DNA of 40,961 nucleotides from Streptosporangiaceae bacterium (GTDB lineage: Bacteria > Actinomycetota > Actinomycetes > Streptosporangiales > Streptosporangiaceae): NCBI GenBank assembly GCA_025934375.1, contig JAICYD010000061.1:1-40961 (forward strand), in the 5' to 3' direction. The translations under genes and the position numbers were made by a program. Below are positions 1-7,958 of the stretch, in pieces; positions within the stretch are counted from its first letter, which is position 1; each line of letters begins with the position of its first letter. The notes under the pieces were generated by a model. It had not been told where the DNA came from and ran no database searches. It saw only the letters and a program-made list of their open reading frames with translations.

Positions 1-2
1 CA

Positions 3-1235
3 GTGTCATCCAATACAGGGGCAACCAAGGCAATCGTCATCGTGGGCGCCGGCCTGGCCGGCGCCAAGGCGGCCGAAGCCCTGCGCGGCGGCGGGTTCGA
101 CGGGACGATCTCGCTCATCGGCGAAGAAGGGCACCTGCCCTACGAGCGCCCGCCGCTGTCCAAGGACTACCTGGCGGGCAAGGCCGACCGGGATAGCGTC
201 TTCGTTCACGACCAGGCGTGGTACCAGCAGCAGGAAGTCGGCCTGCGGCTCGGTAACCCGGCCGCCGCCATCGACCGGGCCGCCCGGCAGGTGCTGCTCG
301 CCGACGGCGCTCGCGTGCGCTACGACAAGCTGCTGATCACCACTGGCGCCAGTCCTCGGCGGCTGGCTGACGCCAGCGGAGCCCACTACCTGCGTACCAT
401 CGATGACTCCGACCGTCTCAAGGAGATCCTGGCCACCGGGTCGCACCTGGCGGTGATCGGCGGCGGGTGGATCGGGCTGGAGGCCGCGGCCGCCGCCTGC
501 CAGGCCGGCTTGCGGGTCACGGTCCTGGAATCCCTGGAACTGCCGCTCCTGCGCGTGCTCGGCCCCCAGATGGCGCAGGTCTTCGCCGACCTGCACAGGT
601 CCGCGGGGGTCGATCTCCGCCTCGGCGTGCGGATCCAGGAGATCCTCCAGCGTGACGGTAAGGCCACCGGCGTCCGGCTCGACGACGGAACCACGATCGG
701 CGCCGACGCCGTCCTCGTTGGCATCGGCGCCACTCCCAACACCGGACTGGCCGCCGACGCCGGCCTGGAAGTAAGCAACGGCATCGTGACCACCGCCTCG
801 CTGCGGACCAGCGACCCGGACATCTTCGCCGCCGGGGACGTCGCCAGCGCCTTCCACCCGCTGCTGGGAGAACATGTCCGCGTCGAGCACTGGGCCAACG
901 CGCTCAAGCAGCCGGCCGTGGCGGCGGCCGCCATGCTCGGCCAGGACGCCAGCTACGAGGAACTGCCTTACTTCTACACTGACCAGTACGACCTGGGCAT
1001 GGAGTACGTGGGCCACGTCAGCGGCGGCTACGACCAGGTGGTGGTCCGCGGCGACCTGGAGGCTCGCCAGTTCATCGCCTTCTGGATCAAGGACGGCCGC
1101 GTCAAGGCGGGCATGAACGTCAACATCTGGGATGTCGCCGACTCGATCAAGGCGCTCATCCGGTCCGGGCAGCCAGTCAGCACCCAGGCGCTCGCCGACC
1201 CCGGCCGGCCACTCAGCGATCTCGTCCCCGGGTGA
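3..1235 (+). CDS. FAD-dependent NAD(P)H:ferredoxin/rhodocoxin reductase-type oxidoreductase
   Basis: This cytosolic flavoprotein (410 aa) should pass electrons from NAD(P)H to a ferredoxin or similar small iron-sulfur protein, often one serving a P450 or dioxygenase. Visible in the sequence are an N-terminal FAD-binding Rossmann motif (VIVGAGLAGAKAAEAL, residues about 12-27), a second dinucleotide-binding motif for NAD(P)H (VIGGGWIGLEAAAAA, about 150-164), the second FAD motif (DPDIFAAGDVA, about 270-280) and a C-terminal reductase-type domain. Length and order fit the rhodocoxin/putidaredoxin reductase family. The GTG start lies 2 bp from the window edge, so its ribosome binding site and any upstream partner are not visible. 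The next gene has no obvious functional link. The physiological partner protein cannot be named. Confidence 0.85.
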   Translation: MSSNTGATKAIVIVGAGLAGAKAAEALRGGGFDGTISLIGEEGHLPYERPPLSKDYLAGKADRDSVFVHDQAWYQQQEVGLRLGNPAAAIDRAARQVLLADGARVRYDKLLITTGASPRRLADASGAHYLRTIDDSDRLKEILATGSHLAVIGGGWIGLEAAAAACQAGLRVTVLESLELPLLRVLGPQMAQVFADLHRSAGVDLRLGVRIQEILQRDGKATGVRLDDGTTIGADAVLVGIGATPNTGLAADAGLEVSNGIVTTASLRTSDPDIFAAGDVASAFHPLLGEHVRVEHWANALKQPAVAAAAMLGQDASYEELPYFYTDQYDLGMEYVGHVSGGYDQVVVRGDLEARQFIAFWIKDGRVKAGMNVNIWDVADSIKALIRSGQPVSTQALADPGRPLSDLVPG

Positions 1236-1387
1236 GCCGTCACCCCTGAAGCGGGCCACCCCTGGCGCCCCTCGCGCTGGAACTCGGCGTGCCCTCGCAT
1301 CGTTTGCAGGATTGCTTCCTTCCACTCGCCTGACATGCGAGCATGGGGCCGCACGACGACAGCGATCCGCTCAAAAGGGGCATGGCA

Positions 1388-2578
1388 GTGACTGAAGGTC
1401 CTCAGCCCAGTGGCCAGGACGCCGGAGGGCGTCTGGCGAGCCCGTATGGTCCCCAGGGATACGTGCCCCCGCCCGGAGGCGATATCCCGCCCGGCTACGG
1501 CGGGTACGGGGCCTACGGCGGTTATGGCGGCTACGGCGGTGGCGGCCCCTATGGCTACGGCGGCTATGGCGTCCCGCCGGCGCCGCAGCCGGGGGTCATC
1601 CCGCTGCGGCCGCTGTCGGTCAGCGAGATCCTCAGCGGCGCCGTCAACGCCATCCGGTCGAACCCGGGCACGATCCTCGGGGCGTCCGCGATCGTGTCCG
1701 CCGTGTCGGGCGCGCTGACCGGCCTGGCCATGTTCGTGCTGCTACGCGACGCCTTCACCGGCGTTACCACCACCTCGCTTGGCGACCCCACCACGATTGG
1801 CATCACCCTGCACCAGGTGGGCCAGATGATCGCCGCGGCCTTCGCCCTGCTCGGCGTGACGCTGATCTTCACGGCCTTCACCAACATCATCCTTACCGGC
1901 GGCCTGACCGTGGCCATCGGCCAGGCCGTCCTCGGTCGCAGGGAAAGTTTCGCCGGCGCCTGGCGGTCCACGTCGCGCCGGATAGGGGCATTGTTCGCCA
2001 CGGTGCTGCTGCAAGCGCTGTTCCTCGCCCTTGGCTGGCTGGCCGCCGCTGGCCTGTCGATCGGGGCCGGGCTGCTTCTCGGGAGAGGCCTGCACCTGGT
2101 GGCCGCGGGCATTCTCGTGGGGGTGCTTGGCGTGTTCACCGCGACGGTCTTCGCGGCGATCATCGGGATCCGGTGGAGCCTTGCCATCCCGGTCGTCATG
2201 CTGGAGCGCCGGGGGCCGCTGGCCAGCCTGGGCCGCTCCTGGCAACTGGTCCGGGGCAGCGCGTGGCGGGTATTCGGGATCACCGCGCTCGCCCAGATCA
2301 TCATCGGCTGCGTGAGCGGGATGATCCGCATGCCGTTCTCCATCGCCAGCGGCGGCAGCCTCTTCTTGGCCCCGGTAACCCACCCCACCGGCGCGTCCGA
2401 GCTCGTTTCTGTGCTCGGCAGCGTGATCGCCGCCGCCATCACCACGCCGCTGCTCGCCGGGGTGGTCGTGCTGCTCTATGCCGACCTGCGGATGCGCAAG
2501 GAGGGCCTGGCCGCCACCCTGCAGTCGGCCGCGCATGCGCAGGCCAGCCCGGGCGGCGACGACGTAAACCCGTGGTAG
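1388..2578 (+). CDS. Polytopic membrane protein, glycerophosphodiesterase membrane-domain-like, Gly/Tyr-rich N-terminus
   Basis: An integral membrane protein of unknown role. The first 65 or so residues are a low-complexity Gly/Tyr/Pro-rich tail (repeats such as GYGGYGG), followed by a conserved-looking entry motif (PLRPLSVSEILSGAVNAI) and about six hydrophobic segments. This layout resembles the actinobacterial proteins annotated as glycerophosphoryl diester phosphodiesterase membrane-domain proteins, which lack the catalytic domain, and no catalytic motif is seen here. GTG at 1388 is preferred because AAAAGGGG (1373-1380) sits 7 bases before it. ATG at 1382 is too close to that site, and ATG at 1343 has none. 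The gene converges on sepX. Confidence is high that it is a gene and moderate for the family. Confidence 0.75.
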   Translation: MTEGPQPSGQDAGGRLASPYGPQGYVPPPGGDIPPGYGGYGAYGGYGGYGGGGPYGYGGYGVPPAPQPGVIPLRPLSVSEILSGAVNAIRSNPGTILGASAIVSAVSGALTGLAMFVLLRDAFTGVTTTSLGDPTTIGITLHQVGQMIAAAFALLGVTLIFTAFTNIILTGGLTVAIGQAVLGRRESFAGAWRSTSRRIGALFATVLLQALFLALGWLAAAGLSIGAGLLLGRGLHLVAAGILVGVLGVFTATVFAAIIGIRWSLAIPVVMLERRGPLASLGRSWQLVRGSAWRVFGITALAQIIIGCVSGMIRMPFSIASGGSLFLAPVTHPTGASELVSVLGSVIAAAITTPLLAGVVVLLYADLRMRKEGLAATLQSAAHAQASPGGDDVNPW

Positions 2579-2594
2579 TCATTACCGGCCCGCG

Positions 2595-2705
2595 CTAAGG
2601 CGCCCAGAAGTCGCCCGGCAGCGCCTCGACGTATGACGCGGACTGCTCCAGGCGGTCCGCGATGGGCAGCAGCGCGATTTGGCGCCAGGGACGGCAACCG
2701 GCCAC
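2595..2705 (-). other. Possible 36-residue reading frame downstream of sepX
   Basis: Between the convergent membrane-protein gene and sepX, the minus strand carries a short frame beginning GTG and ending TAG. It reads like protein rather than spacer: (V)AGCRPWRQIALLPIADRLE, then QSASYVEALPGDFWAP. It is in frame with the sepX stop codon 24 bases upstream of it. It could be a very small gene, a remnant of a longer gene, or chance in 70% GC DNA. No clear ribosome binding site precedes the GTG. Confidence 0.2.
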
Positions 2706-2729
2706 CCTGGACCGCGCGACTGATATCGC

Positions 2730-3437
2730 CTAGTCGCCCACGGCGCGCAGGCGGTTCTCCGTGTACTGGTCGTAGGCGTCGTCGTCGGCAGGGTCGTCGG
2801 AGGGCGCGTAGTGCAGGCCGGGGGTGAAGTCGCGGGCGCGGCCCAGGTCCGCGTAGTCGGCGGCGACGGGGGCCGCCGCGTACGCGGCCGGGGCCACGGA
2901 CGGCGTGGCCTTCCGCCGCGCCGCCTGCCGCTCCCGGGCGTGCCGGGCGCGGGCGACGGCACGCTTGCGAGCCTCCTCCCGCGCCTGCGTGGCCTCCCGC
3001 TCGGCGGCGGCGCGCTCGGAGTCAGCGGCGGCGGCCTCGCGCAGCAGCACGAGGTAGCCGGCGAGCATCACCGTCGGCGGCGCCAGTACCCACCACGCGG
3101 CCAGCCCGGTCACGGTCAGGCCAGCGCCGGCGACTTCCAGGCTCAGCAGCATCCACAGGAGTCGGCGGCGGGCGGCCAGGACCCGGCGCCGGGCCTCCTC
3201 GCGCGAGGCGGGGTCCGGGGCGAAGTCGCCATCACGGGCATCGTCGTCGCCGTCTTGTGGCTCATCGGCGACGTCGGTCATCCCCGAGTCGTCGGCCAGG
3301 TCGCCCGTGGTGGCGAGTTCCTGGGTGGTCGCTTCCCGTGCTGAGGTAATGCGGCTGATGTCGCGGCGCAGCCACCGGGGTATGAGGACGCCGGCCCAGA
3401 TGGCGATGATCGCCAGGTACAAGATCGCGCTGCTCAT
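2730..3437 (-). CDS. sepX: SepX/GlpR-like actinobacterial septal membrane protein
   Basis: A 235-aa membrane protein that by gene position and architecture matches the actinobacterial family including Streptomyces SepX (a septum protein), corynebacterial GlpR (membrane receptor for the MoeA-like protein Glp) and M. tuberculosis Rv0996. Visible are an N-terminal membrane helix (about residues 3-20), two further hydrophobic segments in the middle (about 104-145), then an Ala/Arg/Glu-rich stretch likely to form a coiled coil, and a polar tail. The start at 3437 is set by GGGGAGG four bases upstream; the in-frame GTG 18 bases earlier has no such site. The family assignment rests mainly on the neighbourhood (GNAT, moaB, moaC, moeA, galU on the same strand) and layout, because sequence conservation in this family is low. 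Confidence 0.65.
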   Translation of the reverse strand: MSSAILYLAIIAIWAGVLIPRWLRRDISRITSAREATTQELATTGDLADDSGMTDVADEPQDGDDDARDGDFAPDPASREEARRRVLAARRRLLWMLLSLEVAGAGLTVTGLAAWWVLAPPTVMLAGYLVLLREAAAADSERAAAEREATQAREEARKRAVARARHARERQAARRKATPSVAPAAYAAAPVAADYADLGRARDFTPGLHYAPSDDPADDDAYDQYTENRLRAVGD

Positions 3438-3581
3438 CGGGCCTCCCCTCACCACGTAGCCGAGTGCTCCCCGGCGAGCACGCGATCATGTAACACAACG
3501 TAAGGGCACCGGCCAGTGATAACGAGCACCCCGGCGGCGTGTCGCGAAGATCGCCGGACAACGTTATAGCGCCCGAGAGCG

Positions 3582-4235
3582 CTACGCGCCGGACCGGGAC
3601 GCCGCCAGCGAGCTGCGCCACCGCGGCATCAGGCCGTGCGGCACCTCCTCGGCGGTCACCGCGTAGCACACGTGGTCCCGCCACGCCCCGTTGATGTGCA
3701 GCTGGCGGACCCGGACCCCTTCGTCTCGGAACCCGAGCTTCTCCACGACTCGCCGGGAGGCGACGTTCTCAGGCCTGATCGACGCCTCAAGCCGGTGCAT
3801 GCCGACCACTGCGAAGCAGTGATCGACCGCCATCGCCAGCGCGGTCGGGATGATGTCGCGCCCGGCGAACCGTTCATCGATCCAGTAGCCGACCTGCCCC
3901 GACCGCGAGGACCCCCAGACGATCGACCCGATCGTGAGCTGCCCGGCGAAATCCCCGCCGTAGGTGACGACCCATGGCAGGGCGATCCCCTGCCGGGCCT
4001 CGCGGCGCATCGTGCGGACGAGGGAGACGTACGGGCCGAGCGACGAGCGGTGCAACGGCGTCTCCGGGTTCGTAGGCTCCCACGGGCGCAGCCACGGCGC
4101 GTTCCGTACCCGGATCTCGCGCCAGGTGCGCGCGTCGGACATGCGCACGGGCCGTAGCGCGACGGGGGCGCCAAGCAACTCCGGCTCGGTCAAGGTGGCG
4201 GGCCATCCTCGGATACGTCCCACGGTGCTAATCAT
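3582..4235 (-). CDS. rimJ: GNAT family N-acetyltransferase, RimJ-type
   Basis: A 217-aa acetyltransferase of the RimJ/RimL branch of the GNAT superfamily, which move an acetyl group from acetyl-CoA to protein N-termini or small amines. The N-terminal strand LGAPVALRPVRMSDA, the central block QVGYWIDERFAGRDIIPTAL (acetyl-CoA binding region) and the C-terminal block ENVASRRVVEKLGFRDEG are typical of the branch. ATG at 4235 is preceded by GCAGGAGCA. An upstream in-frame TTG at 4250 has no better site. The gene lies between moaB and sepX, the same place as rimJ in mycobacteria. The true substrate is unknown; the rimJ label reflects family and position only. Confidence 0.8.
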   Translation of the reverse strand: MISTVGRIRGWPATLTEPELLGAPVALRPVRMSDARTWREIRVRNAPWLRPWEPTNPETPLHRSSLGPYVSLVRTMRREARQGIALPWVVTYGGDFAGQLTIGSIVWGSSRSGQVGYWIDERFAGRDIIPTALAMAVDHCFAVVGMHRLEASIRPENVASRRVVEKLGFRDEGVRVRQLHINGAWRDHVCYAVTAEEVPHGLMPRWRSSLAASRSGA

Positions 4236-4363
4236 TGCTCCTGCGCGCAAGGTGATGCCACGCGGTTAGCTCCCGGGGAACCGGCCCCGTCTCCTGAGTG
4301 TCCACCCTGGAAACCCCCGCAGAAAGCGAGTGTATCGGGCATGCTGCTCGACCCGGGCGCGCG

Positions 4364-4909
4364 TTACGCGATACCCGAGCCGTGGTTCGCGTCCGCCACG
4401 CTGTCATCTGCGTTCTCATTAGCGGCCGGGCGCGGATGGTCGCCGCCGCGAATCTGGTCCACCGCGTGCACGAGGATCGGGCGCAGCACCTTCATCCCGT
4501 CGCGCACTCCGCCCGATGAGCCGGGCAGGTTGATGATGAGCGTCCGGGAAGCCACCCCGGCCAGGCCACGGGACAAGATCGCCGACGGCACGCCCGCCGA
4601 GGCCCCGGCCGCGCGCAGCGCCTCCGGGATTCCGGGGATCTCCCGGTCGATAACCCGCCGCGTCATCTCCGGAGTGAGGTCGCCGGGTGTCAGTCCGGTG
4701 CCGCCGGTCGTCACCGCCACGTCGTACTCGGCGGTCACCGAGTCACGCAGCACCTGCTCAACGGCCTCGCCGTCCGGGATCACCAGTGGCCCGTCAACGA
4801 TGTCGCAACCCGCCTCCCGCAGCAGCTCGACGAGCACCGGCCCGCTGCGATCCTCATATATCCCGGCGGCCGCCCGGTTCGAGACGGTGACCGCCAGCGC
4901 CCGGATCAT
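4364..4909 (-). CDS. moaB: MoaB/Mog family molybdopterin adenylyltransferase
   Basis: A cytosolic molybdenum-cofactor enzyme of 181 aa that in this family adenylylates molybdopterin before metal insertion. The fold signature is clear: AVTVSNRAAAGIYEDRSGP at the N-terminus, VTTGGTGLTPGDLTPE (about 66-81, the MPT-binding loop) and INLPGSSGGVRDGM (about 137-150). The C-terminal 20 residues are polar and probably disordered. Its ATG overlaps the moaC stop codon by ATGA, so translation of the two is likely coupled. The product works upstream of MoeA, whose gene lies two genes away on the same strand. Two operons of molybdenum hydroxylases lie elsewhere in this window as possible users of the cofactor. 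Confidence 0.92.
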   Translation of the reverse strand: MIRALAVTVSNRAAAGIYEDRSGPVLVELLREAGCDIVDGPLVIPDGEAVEQVLRDSVTAEYDVAVTTGGTGLTPGDLTPEMTRRVIDREIPGIPEALRAAGASAGVPSAILSRGLAGVASRTLIINLPGSSGGVRDGMKVLRPILVHAVDQIRGGDHPRPAANENADDSVADANHGSGIA

Positions 4910-5391
4910 GATCGCCGCCAGGGGCCGGACTTGCCGCCGTCCTTGGACTCCAGCCGTACGTCGGTGATCACGGCGGCCTTGTCGACTGACTTGATCATGT
5001 CGATCAGGGTTAGCGCGGCGACACTCACCGAGGTCAGCGCCTCCATCTCCACCCCCGTCCGGTCGGCGGTCCGGACGGTGGCCTCGATCGCGACGCCCCA
5101 GTCCTCAACCGCGACGTCGACGGAGACGCCGTGCAGCCCGAGAGGATGGCACAGCGGGATCAGGTCCGGGGTTCGCTTCGCGCCCGCGATCCCGGCGATC
5201 CGCGCGACCGCCAGCGCGTCGCCCTTAGGGACCCGACCGCCTCGCAGAGCCGCGACCGCCTGCGCCGAAAGCAACACCCGGCCGGAGGCGCGGGCGGTGC
5301 GCACCGTCACGTCCTTGTTCGCCACGTCTACCATCCGCGCGGCCCCTGTCTCATCGAGATGGGTAAGCCGCGCCGGAGCAGCATCGCTCAT
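4906..5391 (-). CDS. moaC: Cyclic pyranopterin monophosphate synthase MoaC
   Basis: MoaC (161 aa from the chosen start) converts the MoaA product into cyclic pyranopterin monophosphate, an early step of molybdenum cofactor synthesis. Family motifs are all present: MVDVANKDVTVRTARASG at the N-terminus, GAKRTPDLIPLCHPL in the centre, and GVEMEALTSVSVAALTLIDM with the conserved MIKSVDK that follows. ATG at 5391 (MSDAAPARLTH) is chosen because it gives the usual family length; an in-frame start 48 bases upstream would add a hydrophobic, atypical extension. No strong Shine-Dalgarno is visible. The stop overlaps the moaB start. moaA is not in this window. Confidence 0.93.
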   Translation of the reverse strand: MSDAAPARLTHLDETGAARMVDVANKDVTVRTARASGRVLLSAQAVAALRGGRVPKGDALAVARIAGIAGAKRTPDLIPLCHPLGLHGVSVDVAVEDWGVAIEATVRTADRTGVEMEALTSVSVAALTLIDMIKSVDKAAVITDVRLESKDGGKSGPWRRS

Positions 5392-5518
5392 GAAAAGAAA
5401 GACTATGACCACCCGAAACGGCATGAGCCGCCGGCCCACGCAAATGCTCCCCGTTTATTGAGTGACTGCCTCGTTTCTCCGGGCGCCGTGTTCCCCGCTC
5501 AACGCGAATATGAGGAAG

Positions 5519-6985
5519 TCAAGGAGCTACGGACCTCGGTTTTCCGCGCGGCGCAGCACCGCCGAAGACTGACCACCTCGATCTTCGCGAGGCGAAGGCG
5601 AGCCGACCGGAGGTCGGCTTCTTCCCGGGGGAGCGGTGCGTGCTCGCCCGGGGCCAGGGGGGTGAAAGGGGGGACGGCGTCCCCCCTTGTCGGGGAGCCT
5701 GGGGAATTGGCGTGTATCCCCCAGAAGGTAAGGGCAGGACCAAGACGTCTGCTTTGTCGCCTTCACCAAGGCTGACGACCCACTCGGGGACGACAATGAG
5801 CGAGGTGGCCCGGCCAAGGGCGGCGATCTGATGCGACCCCTGCCCGCTGAGCGGCGTGACCTGCGTCTTGTCCTCCGACAGCACGCCGCGCAGGAACGAG
5901 CGCCGCCCCGCCGGGGAGCGCAGCGGGCCGGTCAGCGTGGCCGAGACCATGGGCAGGAACTGGGTGAGCTGGTCTTGCAGCGCGCCGATGGCAGGCCGGA
6001 CGAACAACTGGAACGACACGTAGGCGCTGACCGGGTTCCCGGGGAGCGTGAAGATCGGGATCCGGTCCTCGCCGACCGTCCCGAAGCCCTGCGGCATCCC
6101 CGGCTGCATCGCGACCTTCTGGAAGGTGACCGTGCCGAGTTGGCTCAGCGCCGCCTTGACCACGTCGTGCTCGCCGCCCATGCTGACCCCGCCCGTGGTG
6201 ACCAGCAGGTCAGCCCGCAGTAGCTGCTCTTCGAGGGTGGGCAACACCCCGGCCGGGTCGTCGGGGACGATCGCGTGCCGGAAGGCGATGGCGCCCGCCT
6301 CGCGGGCGGCGGCGGCGATCATGTAACTGTTGGACTCCCAGATCCGGCCGGGCACCAGCGGCGTGCCCGGCTCGGCGAGCTCGTTGCCGGTCGCCAGCAC
6401 CACGACCCGGGGCCGGGGCCGCACCAGGACCCGGGCCCGGCCGGCCGAGGCGGCCACCGCGATGTGCATCGGCTTGAGCCGGGTGCCCTTGACGATGAGG
6501 GTCTCGCCTTGAGCGGCGTCACCGCCGACGTAGCGGACAAAGTTCCCGGCGGTGACCTCGGCGCGGATCGCGACTCTGGCGATGCCGCCGTCGGTCTGCT
6601 CGACCGGCACGACCGCGTCGGCCCCTGACGGGATCTGCGCGCCGGTCATGATCCGGATCGCGGTGCCCGGGACCAGCGCGAACGCTCCCGTATCGCCGGC
6701 CGCGATCTCCGTCGTGACCGGCAAGGTGACGGGGCTGTCGTCGGAGGCGCCCTTGAGGTCGGCGGCCAGCACCGCGTAGCCGTCCATGGCCGAGTTGTCG
6801 AACGACGGCAGCGGAACCCCGGCCGTCACGTCCTCGGCGAGGACGCAGCCTTCAGCGTCCGCCAGGTCGAGCTGGGTTGGCGGGAGGGCGCGGATCGCGG
6901 CGAGGATCTGCGACTGGTAGACCTCAACCGGCATCAGGTCGGTGCTGACGAATCCAGGGTCCGGTGCCTGCGCTGGCTGGCTCAC
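5519..6985 (-). CDS. moeA: MoeA/Glp family molybdopterin molybdenumtransferase with a 70-residue C-terminal extension
   Basis: MoeA inserts molybdate into adenylylated molybdopterin. The conserved blocks are present: PSFDNSAMDGYAV, IRIMTGAQIPSGADAVVPVE, ATGNELAEPG, VTTGGVSMGGEHDVV and TLPGNPVSAYVSFQL, so the catalytic core looks intact. GTG at 6985 overlaps the galU stop (GTGA). In corynebacteria a MoeA paralogue, Glp, acts in cell division with the membrane receptor GlpR; the sepX/GlpR-like gene five genes away makes a Glp role possible here. The core ends near residue 418 (ADVLVLP). The remaining 70 residues are a Pro/Arg/Ser/Gly-rich tail encoded by a GC-rich repeat with hairpins, also found in the XdhC gene at about 30.6 kb. 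The tail looks like read-through into an inserted element, not an ancestral domain. Confidence 0.9.
   Translation of the reverse strand: MSQPAQAPDPGFVSTDLMPVEVYQSQILAAIRALPPTQLDLADAEGCVLAEDVTAGVPLPSFDNSAMDGYAVLAADLKGASDDSPVTLPVTTEIAAGDTGAFALVPGTAIRIMTGAQIPSGADAVVPVEQTDGGIARVAIRAEVTAGNFVRYVGGDAAQGETLIVKGTRLKPMHIAVAASAGRARVLVRPRPRVVVLATGNELAEPGTPLVPGRIWESNSYMIAAAAREAGAIAFRHAIVPDDPAGVLPTLEEQLLRADLLVTTGGVSMGGEHDVVKAALSQLGTVTFQKVAMQPGMPQGFGTVGEDRIPIFTLPGNPVSAYVSFQLFVRPAIGALQDQLTQFLPMVSATLTGPLRSPAGRRSFLRGVLSEDKTQVTPLSGQGSHQIAALGRATSLIVVPEWVVSLGEGDKADVLVLPLPSGGYTPIPQAPRQGGTPSPLSPPWPRASTHRSPGKKPTSGRLAFASRRSRWSVFGGAAPRGKPRSVAP
5583..5700 (-). repeat. GC-rich dispersed repeat with hairpins at the 3' end of moeA
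   Basis: The last part of the moeA frame is made of runs of G and C with two perfect small hairpins: 5583-5597 (6-bp stem, 3-base loop) and 5601-5619 (8-bp stem, 3-base loop). The 18-base core at 5656-5673 (minus strand CCCCCCTTTCACCCCCCT) is identical to 30648-30665 on the plus strand, inside another coding sequence, and similarity extends over about 45 bases. On the minus strand all three frames stay open through it. Confidence 0.65.
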
Positions 6986-7887
6986 TGCTCGACGCTCTCG
7001 AGGTACTTGCGCAGCCACGGGACGAACTCGCTGGCGAGGTCCGGCCGGTCGCAGGCGAACTGGACCATGGTGCGCAGGTAGTCCAGCTTGTTTCCGGTGT
7101 CATAGCGGCGGCCGTGGAACAGCACGCCGCGCACGTCGCCCCGCCGGGCCAGTATCTTCAGCGCGTCAGTGAGCTGGATCTCCCCGCCCCGGCCAGGCTG
7201 GGTGCGTCGCAGCACGTCGAAGACCTCGGGATCGCACACGTACCGGCCGATCAGGATCCACCGGCTCGGCGCCTGCCCGGGGACGGGCTTCTCGACCAGG
7301 TCGGTGACCATCACGACGCCGTCCTCAGCGGTCGGGGCGATCGCCGCGCAGCCGTACAGGGAAACCTCTTCCGGATCGAGTTCCATCAGCGCCAGGACGC
7401 TGCCGCCGTGCCGCTCCCGTACCTCGATCATCTTGGTCAGCAGCGACTCGTCGGGATGGATGAGGTCGTCGCCGAGCAGGACCGCGAACGGCTCGTCACC
7501 GACGTGCTGCGCGGCGCAGAGCACCGCGTGGCCCAGTCCCTTGGGGTCGCCCTGGCGGACGTAGTGCACCGAGGCGAGCTCGCTGGACTCGCGAACCAGG
7601 CCGAGCTTGTCCCAGTCTTCCTTGGCGGTAAGGGCCTCTTCGAGCTCATACGCCCGGTCGAAGTGATCCTCGATCGAGCGCTTGCTGCGCCCTGTGACGA
7701 GAAGCATGTCCGACAGGCCGGCCTTCACAGCCTCTTCCACGACATACTGAATGGCGGGCTTGTCAACGACTGGCAACATCTCCTTGGGGGTTGCCTTCGT
7801 CGCGGGCAGGAACCGGGTTCCAAGGCCCGCCGCGGGCACTACCGCCTTCGTGACTGATGGGGTCCTGGCTGCGCCGGAGTCGACCAT
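6982..7887 (-). CDS. galU: UTP--glucose-1-phosphate uridylyltransferase
   Basis: GalU (301 aa) makes UDP-glucose from UTP and glucose-1-phosphate, feeding cell-wall polysaccharide, glycolipid and trehalose synthesis. The nucleotide-binding signature AVVPAAGLGTRFLPATKA (about residues 14-31) followed by PKEMLPVVDKPAIQYVVEEA is diagnostic, as are VLLGDDLI (sugar nucleotide aspartate) and GGEIQLTDAL. Length is normal for bacterial GalU. The stop overlaps the moeA GTG by four bases, so the two are probably one transcript. It diverges from the cyclo-ligase gene with only about 70 bases between them, the same arrangement as Rv0992c/galU in mycobacteria, although strand relationships may differ there. 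Confidence 0.95.
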   Translation of the reverse strand: MVDSGAARTPSVTKAVVPAAGLGTRFLPATKATPKEMLPVVDKPAIQYVVEEAVKAGLSDMLLVTGRSKRSIEDHFDRAYELEEALTAKEDWDKLGLVRESSELASVHYVRQGDPKGLGHAVLCAAQHVGDEPFAVLLGDDLIHPDESLLTKMIEVRERHGGSVLALMELDPEEVSLYGCAAIAPTAEDGVVMVTDLVEKPVPGQAPSRWILIGRYVCDPEVFDVLRRTQPGRGGEIQLTDALKILARRGDVRGVLFHGRRYDTGNKLDYLRTMVQFACDRPDLASEFVPWLRKYLESVEQ

Positions 7888-7958
7888 GTGACCAGCCTAG
7901 TGACTGCCAGGGGGTGGGGTGCACCACATGCGCTCTCATGAGGAAGGAGGGCAAGTCG

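Noticed and set aside
6..1325. Long open frames antisense to real genes (also about 9254-10702 minus, 14862-16304 plus, 20711-22273 plus, 28215-29828 minus, 34509-36729 plus)
   Set aside because: They mirror genes with strong family motifs; in about 70% GC DNA the antisense frames lack stops, and the translations are Arg/Gly/Pro/Asp-rich without motifs.
2579..2729. tRNA gene downstream of sepX
   Set aside because: No acceptor stem, T-arm sequence or anticodon arm could be formed in this spacer on either strand.
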